This document shows positions 57,894-64,000 of a stretch of 64,000 nt of DNA, piece after piece (the stretch's first letter is position 1; the number at the start of each line of letters is the position of its first letter). The stretch is from assembly GCA_002633005.1 (NCBI GenBank), contig NMRA01000003.1:2723117-2787116 (forward strand), given 5' to 3'. The stretch comes from Phoronis australis. Lineage: Eukaryota; Phoronida; Phoronidae. Below the pieces are notes generated by a model. The model searched no databases. It saw only the letters and a program-made list of their open reading frames with translations, and had not been told where the DNA came from. The position numbers and the translations under genes were made by a program.

Positions 57894-58194
57894 TGTTGTA
57901 ATAATGGGGAGTCGGTTGGCCAAGAGGACACACAAGTTCGGGCCTATTAACACGGTGCAAGAGCAAAGTCTGGAGAATACTCACATTGCGTCCGCACAGG
58001 ACGGCAGCGAACTCCAGAAGGCCCAGACGATCTTGTCACGAGGTCTTCATGGGTGACTCGTCACGTGATAGGAGTGTGACCTCGGCTGGGCTCTTCTGGC
58101 GTTAGATGTCGCACCAGGCCAAGACCAACATTGTCACGAAAAGGACATCACAACATAGACGCCACAGCCGAGACTGACGTCGACATTTACTACA
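57894..58194 (-). mobile_element. Probable LTR with primer-binding-site-like flank
   Basis: Read on the minus strand: a TGTAGTAAATG...ATTATTACAACA segment of 301 bp with TGT/ACA ends, followed directly by TTTGGCGTAGTCGGCACC, which resembles the short spacer plus tRNA primer-binding site that follows a 5' LTR. No gag or pol coding sequence is present. A single N at 57827 lies in the presumed internal part. It abuts the right end of a MITE at 58195. Truncated element or solo LTR; class uncertain. Confidence 0.4.
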
Positions 58195-58310
58195 TTACTG
58201 AACGGGAGGCGGGTTACCCTGGCCGACGATAGGGCTAGACAGGAAGTGTAACCATGCCATACCCAAGATTAGAAATTAGAAAGTAGCTACTAGTCAACTA
58301 GAACTAGACT

Positions 58311-58352
58311 AGTGCCAGTGCCAGTGCCAGTGCCAGTGCCAGTGCCAGTGTC
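58311..58352 (+). repeat. AGTGCC hexanucleotide repeat
   Basis: Seven tandem AGTGCC units, the last slightly changed, followed by further scattered AGTGCC words. Confidence 0.92.
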
Positions 58353-58807
58353 AGTGAGTGCCGACCAGTGCCAGCGGGCAGTGTTGCCCCTTGTTTTATC
58401 TGTTTACCAATAGCTGGGTCCGCATTAGTGCATAATTCTGAATTTATAATACCTTTTATAACGCTGTTTGTTAGTTCCATTGCTTCATCATTATCGCTAT
58501 ATCGGTTTCACAGAGATTGAGTGGAGGCATAGACATCCACAACATTTGGTTTAAAGACTGTTTCCGGTTCGCACTTCCGTGTTGATCTCAACGATCCTAG
58601 CGGTTGGTATCGTAGCACAACAGAACAGAGATTGAGGTTGGGTCTTTGACAGCGGTGTAGTGGTACCTAATATGAATCGGTGACAAACAACCCTGAAGAC
58701 GATGTAGCATTAAATGACACCGTGAAAAACTGACCCCGGTTAGCTTTTTTCACGGACTTTAAATTTATTGTAAAGAATTTGCTACCCATGAAAAAATGAC
58801 CCCGTAC

Positions 58808-59005
58808 GACATGCGCGCACCCAGTCTTCAATATGGGGGGCTCAAACTCTTCTGTCGGTGTGGACCTTTTGCTGACAAAATATCGGCAGGACTAAAAAGA
58901 AAATAACGGGGTACACTGTGCGTCGGCATCTTTGTAGTGGACTTTAGTGCCTCGTTTTCTCGGAGTTTTTGCTTCTCTGAGACTGACCTTTTTGCCCAAA
59001 AAGAG
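58808..59005. repeat. Dispersed repeat, copy 2
   Basis: CATGCGCGCACCCAGTCTTC through TTTTCTCGGAGTTTTTGCTT and GACCTTTTTGCCCAAA, colinear with 4104-4350. Confidence 0.6.
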
Positions 59006-59079
59006 AATTTTGAGTTTCTAAGTGATTCACTTAGGCTTTGATTAAAATTTTCATCTTACCAACACATGGGCAGCGCACC

Positions 59080-59505
59080 ATAGGGGGCTGGGGGCTATAG
59101 CCCCCACTTTTTCAGTGCTGCACCGCCAGGGGCGGATCCAGGATTTTGAATTAGGGGCGGGGGGCAGGACACAGCCAGAATTTATGCAGATGCGCGCGCC
59201 CAGCCTAAGATGTAGGGATGCAGGGATCTCGAATTTTCGGGTTTGCTTACCTTTTGACTAAAAAAACGGGGTTTGTTCAGGGCCTATGCATTTTTTATTC
59301 ATCCTCGAGCCCCCTGGAAGTTGCGCGCATGTGCTAGTCAGCAAATTTGCACCCGAACTGCCAAACGATATCTGGTAGAATTTTAGGGGGCCATGGCCCT
59401 CTTGCCCACCCCCCACTAAATCCGCCACTGACCGCCCATGGTCTATGGGTGTTGCACCACAGGGGGCTGGGGGCTATAGCCCCACTTTTTTCAGTGCTGC
59501 ACCTC
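59080..59505. mobile_element. GGGGGCTATAGCCCCC repeat split by a nested MITE
   Basis: GGGGGCTGGGGGCTATAGCC through TTTCAGTGCTGCACC occurs at about 59088-59125 and again at about 59462-59503. The hAT-like MITE 59127-59430 lies between the two. The repeat has a palindromic centre. The duplication may be a pair of tandem copies with a MITE inserted beside the first. Confidence 0.6.
59127..59430. mobile_element. hAT-like MITE, copy 2
   Basis: Left end CAGGGGCGGATCCAGG; right end, reverse-complemented, CAGTGGCGGATTTAG. Flanked by ACCGC at 59122-59126 and 59431-59435, a 5-bp target duplication as in copy 1 at 7034. 304 bp, no transposase. Confidence 0.78.
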
Positions 59506-59741
59506 CCATGAACAGCTTCTGTTTTTCACCATCACCCAGCTTCCAGTCTGTTTTCTTTGAAAATATGAAGTAATTTTCTTCATTGCATAGAGGAGCAGAC
59601 GACAGAATCGGAGTGGTAGTGCGCAGCGTCACTGCCGGTCCCCTGGGATATCCCACGTAATTCGACCAGGAGTGGCATTACTTTGCAGGAGTAGTTTACC
59701 TTTATGCTTTTGTTGTTTTACTTTTTGCAATTGCCAAGGAG

Positions 59742-59793
59742 GGGGGGGGGGGGGGGGGGGGTNNNNNNNNNNNNNNNNNNNNNNNNNNNNNNN
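59742..59793. other. Poly-G tract and 31-N gap
   Basis: A G run of about 20 ends in a sequencing gap at 59763-59793. The open frame across it is not interpretable. Confidence 0.95.
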
Positions 59794-60815
59794 TTTGAAA
59801 GGTACTGTAAATTGCTTATCACAATGGTTACAGTGCAGGACTTTCCATAAAAGTTTAGAAATAAGCTCTTTTCTTCAGAAACTAAAAATTAGTGATCCTG
59901 TTACATGTAGTGTGTGTTGTCGTAAAAAGAGACACTGGAACACATTGTTACGATTGTTATGTTACTAAAGAAATTGTGTTTCAAAAGAAACAATGTTATT
60001 TTGAACGCCTGTTGCTCAGTTTTCAGGGTCAAAATACAAATATGAAAAACGGAACAATTGGATCGAAAAGCTGGACATCTGGGTCTAAGCCAAAACTCAA
60101 AGATAAAATGCTCGGGGGAAAATATGGTTATGTCGCGTTTTAATGGTGTGCCGGGTTGGCGGGAGAAATTCAAAAAGTGGGACAGTCCGCCAAGAGCGGG
60201 GCAATTGACAAATACACTTTACGATGTCACCACGCATACACGCACTCACATCCGCACCCGCACACTTAGCTAAGTAGAATCAAGAGTAATTCTTCGAAAG
60301 TTACGAAAACACACACACATATTTTTAGGGCCTAAACTTTTCCTTGAGACCAAAAATAACTTCTTTCCATAACATACGGCCATGATTTTAACACCCAAAA
60401 TGTCTTGTTGAAGAACTTCTCACATGTAGTACGACAGGTTGTAAAAAAGTGGTTATACGACTGGTCCTGCAAAGATATCAGTGGCCAAGTAACTCCCTGG
60501 GCGTTATCCACCCAGGGCCACAGGTCGGTGCTTAGAATTTCCAGTACAACTTTCGGGTTTGTTGACTAATTTTGGCGAGAAATCACTGATTGAATGAAAC
60601 CATATCAAGAGTCTTGCTTAATGAACAATAATCAGAAAATGAAAATGAAGCAATGAAAATAGGCTTCATTTGATAACTATAACTCTATTAAAATTCAGTA
60701 GAGCAGACAGCTAGAAATTCTCAGTGAAATCTCTCGCGGCTAAATGGATAGAGACGATGGTCATTGTCTAGTCTCGGGGTTGCAACGTGCGGGAGTTGGG
60801 GGTACTCCAAGCTTG

Positions 60816-60950
60816 CGTTCAGTAACGCTAGGGCCTAAGCTAGAACCTAGCTAAAATCTAGCCAAAGTCACGCATTCTCAAAATACACAGCAATGTCTCA
60901 GGAAATCTCGCGAAGTCTTGCTTTTAGCGAGGTCCTAGCGTTACTGAACG
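60816..60950. mobile_element. 135-bp MITE with 21-bp terminal inverted repeats
   Basis: CGTTCAGTAACGCTAGGGCC T (60816-60836) and its reverse complement at 60930-60950 differ at one position. The interior (CTAAAATCTAGCCAAAGTCA, CTCAGGAAATCTCGCGAAG) matches 57519-57620. Confidence 0.85.
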
Positions 60951-63681
60951 GGAGGCAGGGCTAGAGTTATATGGAGTGCCGATGGGAAAATTTAGCGCAT
61001 GCGCAGGCGATGTGATTTATTTGTCGCTTTTTGTCCAAGACGGAATTCCTCTTTACCACCCCAGGATTCAATGACTGTGTCATCCCAAAAATCTTCAAGA
61101 ATTGATACCTTGCTTCTCGAGAATCATCGTTCAGAGCAAGAGTGTTGACATACGTTTTTGATACATGTGTTTTCTGTGATTCGATTTCTTGCCACCATTT
61201 TGCGGTAATAATTATGGAAATATTAAGGTGTCATACAAGGAACTGCTGAATGAATGTGACCACTTTTGGAAGAATCTAAAACTTATAAAAATTCTGGAAA
61301 AGGTAACACGTATTTGTCGGTAACTGTTTGTGAGTAATTCATTGAGTTAATGGACTAACAAGTTTTCCTTGTTATTCCAGAATAAATATATGAATCGAAA
61401 TTTTATTAGATAAGCGTATATTCTACCCCACGTGGTCTGACACCGCTTCAAATATGTCTAGACGCTATACGGGACTATGAGCTCGGATTCGCCAAATAAA
61501 CGTGCCATCCATGTCTAATGAACCTGTCACAGTCTGAACTTGATGAAACTGAAAGCAGAGACAGTTGAATATTTCGAAATTATCCAACGCCTGTACTCCT
61601 TTTTATCTCGAGTCCTACCGTTTGATTGTCATTTCCTTGATTAACTTGTGTTTGGAAAAGCGCTTCATTACTTACTTTTAATACTGTTCAAACAATCGCA
61701 TTCGCTGCATGTTCGAAAAGTATAAATTAACGAAATGCGTTTCAAAATCCTTATTTAGTTAACTGAGGAAATGACAGTCAAAAGGCGAAAAAACTTATAA
61801 TTGTGTTCGTTCAGTATTAATTATCGAAGTGCTTTTCAAAATGCAAGTTAATTAAGGAAATTTAACAATCAAAAGGTAGGAAACTTATATCTGTATTCGT
61901 TAATTATTGATATTCTCTGCTGTTTGCGTACCGTGAGGTCTAGGCCTATCGATGTCTACATGTTCTTGTTAGTACTCAATTTACGCTATTGCTAAATATT
62001 TTGTTGGTATTACAAGAGCCCCAGTGAAATGTTGTGCCTCTGTGTCCATGATATTGATATGACGACCCTGAGTAAACATTGAATATTTCGGCATTTAAAA
62101 CATTCCATAGGGGCAGACAGCACTTTTAGTACGTTGCTGACGCTGTTACTAGGAACGCAGACTAAAATTGACGTTTTATTTTTGGGGATGATAGTCGAAA
62201 AAATAAATATTTATTATAAATATATATTTGTTGTCCGAAAAACACACTATTATATTCCCTGAGCTCATATCAAAGGATCAATATTTTTAACTATTCTGAG
62301 CTTCTAGGTAACGACTTGATAGCAATATTTTTAACTATTTGGAGCTTCTTAGTAAAGACTTGATATCTAAATCAAACTATGGTTATATTAAATTTCCAAT
62401 GTTTCTGCACTGAATTACCCACTTTCATTATGACATTGTCGTAATTTTCATCATCCACATTGTCGCTCATTGTCAACCGGCGCAAAGAGGAGACACAGAA
62501 CACACAATGAGTACGAAAGAATGTTGTCAATATTTTCCATAATGTTACATTTTTTAAAATGAATCTTTTAGCTTTTAAGAATACTAATATTTTTCTTATC
62601 TTTCATGTCCCATGTTTAACAATAAAAACCTTGGATTATGGATTTTATTGTCGATTTCAGTCTGGCTCATTGCGCATGTCACGGAGATGTATCCTGTTTG
62701 AGACACGTAATACAGTTGCAATTTCTCTCATATTTCAATCTTTTTAGTGTCACAGGTTCCAAGAACAATTTTCGTGCTTATTTTGCATGTCGCGGAGAGG
62801 TGTTTTCTTTACAAAACGGCCCTCTTACCGGACATGCATGAGATATACGTCTCATTTGTTATTCATCACTTGCAGGGAAACGTTTTGGCCAGAATGACCA
62901 ATAGTTCGTGAGATTTGTTTGGAGACGCTCTACTCATGTTGGTTGTAATTCTTGCTCATTATTTGCATTTTAGAGTTACAGGTTTATAAAAAGGAGGGTG
63001 TAACTGAAGAGCGAATAGAAATATTTCACCGTGCGAGCTTGCATCACCTTTCAGTTTATGAAAGTTGATCATTTGAGACTGAGCAAAAGGCGCCACTTAT
63101 ATTAAGTTTACACTCGTTCGTGGTTGGTGACAAGGGATCTTCTTAATTGTAATATAAAAGGTGCAACAAGTGAACATGTTACACCTTTCGTGTTTTTAAA
63201 AGATGAAATAATGTATTTTTGCACTGAAAAGGTTAAAATCTGAACTTGAAATACTTAATCAATCATTGAATTTCAAAATTATTTTGAAGGCGAATCAAAT
63301 GTTTATAAATGTGGCTCCGTGAATAGTATTTATCATTTTTATTAAATCTCCTGTCCATTAAGTAGATGGTGTCCATCTCTGCCATGCCCTTGATTCAAAT
63401 ATTGATGTCACCTCCATTTACCACACACTACCTAATAATCAACATGCTTCATTTTTACTTTAAGGTTCGCATCAACTTAACTTAGATCTGAATATTTTTC
63501 TAATAGATATTGTAATAATTGTACCCATTTTCATTCATAATAGCAAATTCAAAAATTAATTACTTAACATCCTCATTGATGTAGGCTTTCGGTGTTTTTG
63601 TGTTTTTGTAACTAGATCGTATTACGTTGTTGCACCAGAGGAATTGTCTCTTGTAATTTTGATATCTGCCAGTAAACATCC
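60951..63681. other. No gene recognised (right part)
   Basis: AT-rich sequence without exons I can support. It contains a diverged tandem duplication at about 62285-62365 (ATATTTTTAACTATT..GAGCTTCT..GTAA.GACTTGATA twice). Open frames at 62559-62841 are short and unrecognised. Confidence 0.5.
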
Positions 63682-63799
63682 TTTTATATTTATTGTTATT
63701 AAAATTATTAATCTGCCTGCAAATTATGTTTTTGATTTGTTTTTATATTTATTGTTATTAAAATTATTAATCTGCCTGCAAATTATGTTTTTGATTTGT
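63682..63799 (+). repeat. Perfect 59-bp tandem duplication
   Basis: TTTTATATTTATTGTTATTA...TTTTTGATTTGT occurs twice with no difference (63682-63740 and 63741-63799). Identity suggests a very recent duplication or an assembly error. Confidence 0.93.
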
Positions 63800-64000
63800 G
63801 GACAGTAATTGCAGTCCTACTACTATCTGTTCAATTCTTTAAGATGAAATAAACAGTTATCTAGTAAAGGTGCAAAGTTGTTCTTTGACAAACAAAAGGC
63901 TTCGGAAAGGGGATCGATAGTGAAAAAGGTTTGAGCAGTGATCCGACACCGATGACAATCACCATTCGATCTGCGAAAACCAATTTGTGCTGGAATTTTC

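Noticed and set aside
60741-60800. Possible tRNA around GGCTAAATGGATAGAG and GGGGTTGCAACG
   Set aside because: A-box-like and weak B-box-like words are present, but the stems do not pair. At best a degenerate SINE head beside the MITE.

Overview
This is a window from an animal nuclear genome. Genes are split by GT-AG introns, intergenic and intronic DNA is AT-rich and full of transposon remnants, and there are assembly gaps (700 N at 3170-3869, single N at 26143 and 57827, 31 N at 59763-59793). Predicted proteins align well with human proteins recalled from memory, but the repeats are not vertebrate-like. A non-vertebrate metazoan, probably a marine invertebrate, is the best guess; I cannot name the species.

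Layout. (1) 1-11 kb: mostly repeats and unassigned DNA, with two phase-compatible minus-strand exons (4774-4885 and 2528-2577) that look like the start of an ionotropic-glutamate-receptor-type ligand-binding protein. The 700-N gap lies in the intron between them. (2) 11.7-17.35 kb, minus: a complete eight-exon NUDCD3 gene (352 aa). (3) 17.56-50.98 kb, plus: a complete 24-exon PGAP1 gene (917 aa, GPI inositol-deacylase), head-to-head with NUDCD3 across only 208 bp. (4) 35.7-39.4 kb, minus: an unrecognised, serine-rich gene nested antisense inside the 11.1-kb intron 17 of PGAP1. (5) 51.8-56.8 kb, minus: a complete five-exon BLOC1S5 gene (152 aa), tail-to-tail with PGAP1; the two poly(A) signals are about 60 bp apart. 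(6) 57-64 kb: MITEs, an LTR, a tRNA-like sequence, simple repeats and no gene I can support.

The gene models were built by hand. Every internal exon has GT/AG borders, reading phases agree, and total lengths are close to the human orthologues (PGAP1 about 922 aa, NUDCD3 about 361 aa, BLOC1S5 about 187 aa). The genes do not form one pathway. PGAP1 remodels GPI anchors in the ER, NUDCD3 is a dynein/Hsp90-linked co-chaperone, and BLOC1S5 is a subunit of the lysosome-related-organelle complex BLOC-1.

The most striking signal is a dispersed, internally repetitive transposon family in PGAP1 introns and around BLOC1S5. Its roughly 145-160-bp units each carry a sequence matching or nearly matching the CTCF core motif CCASYAGRKGGCRS. 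I count 11 exact matches in the window, against about 0.03 expected by chance. Two full-length copies lie in opposite orientation (42.5-43.8 kb and 49.4-50.6 kb). This suggests a mobile element that seeds arrays of insulator-like sites.
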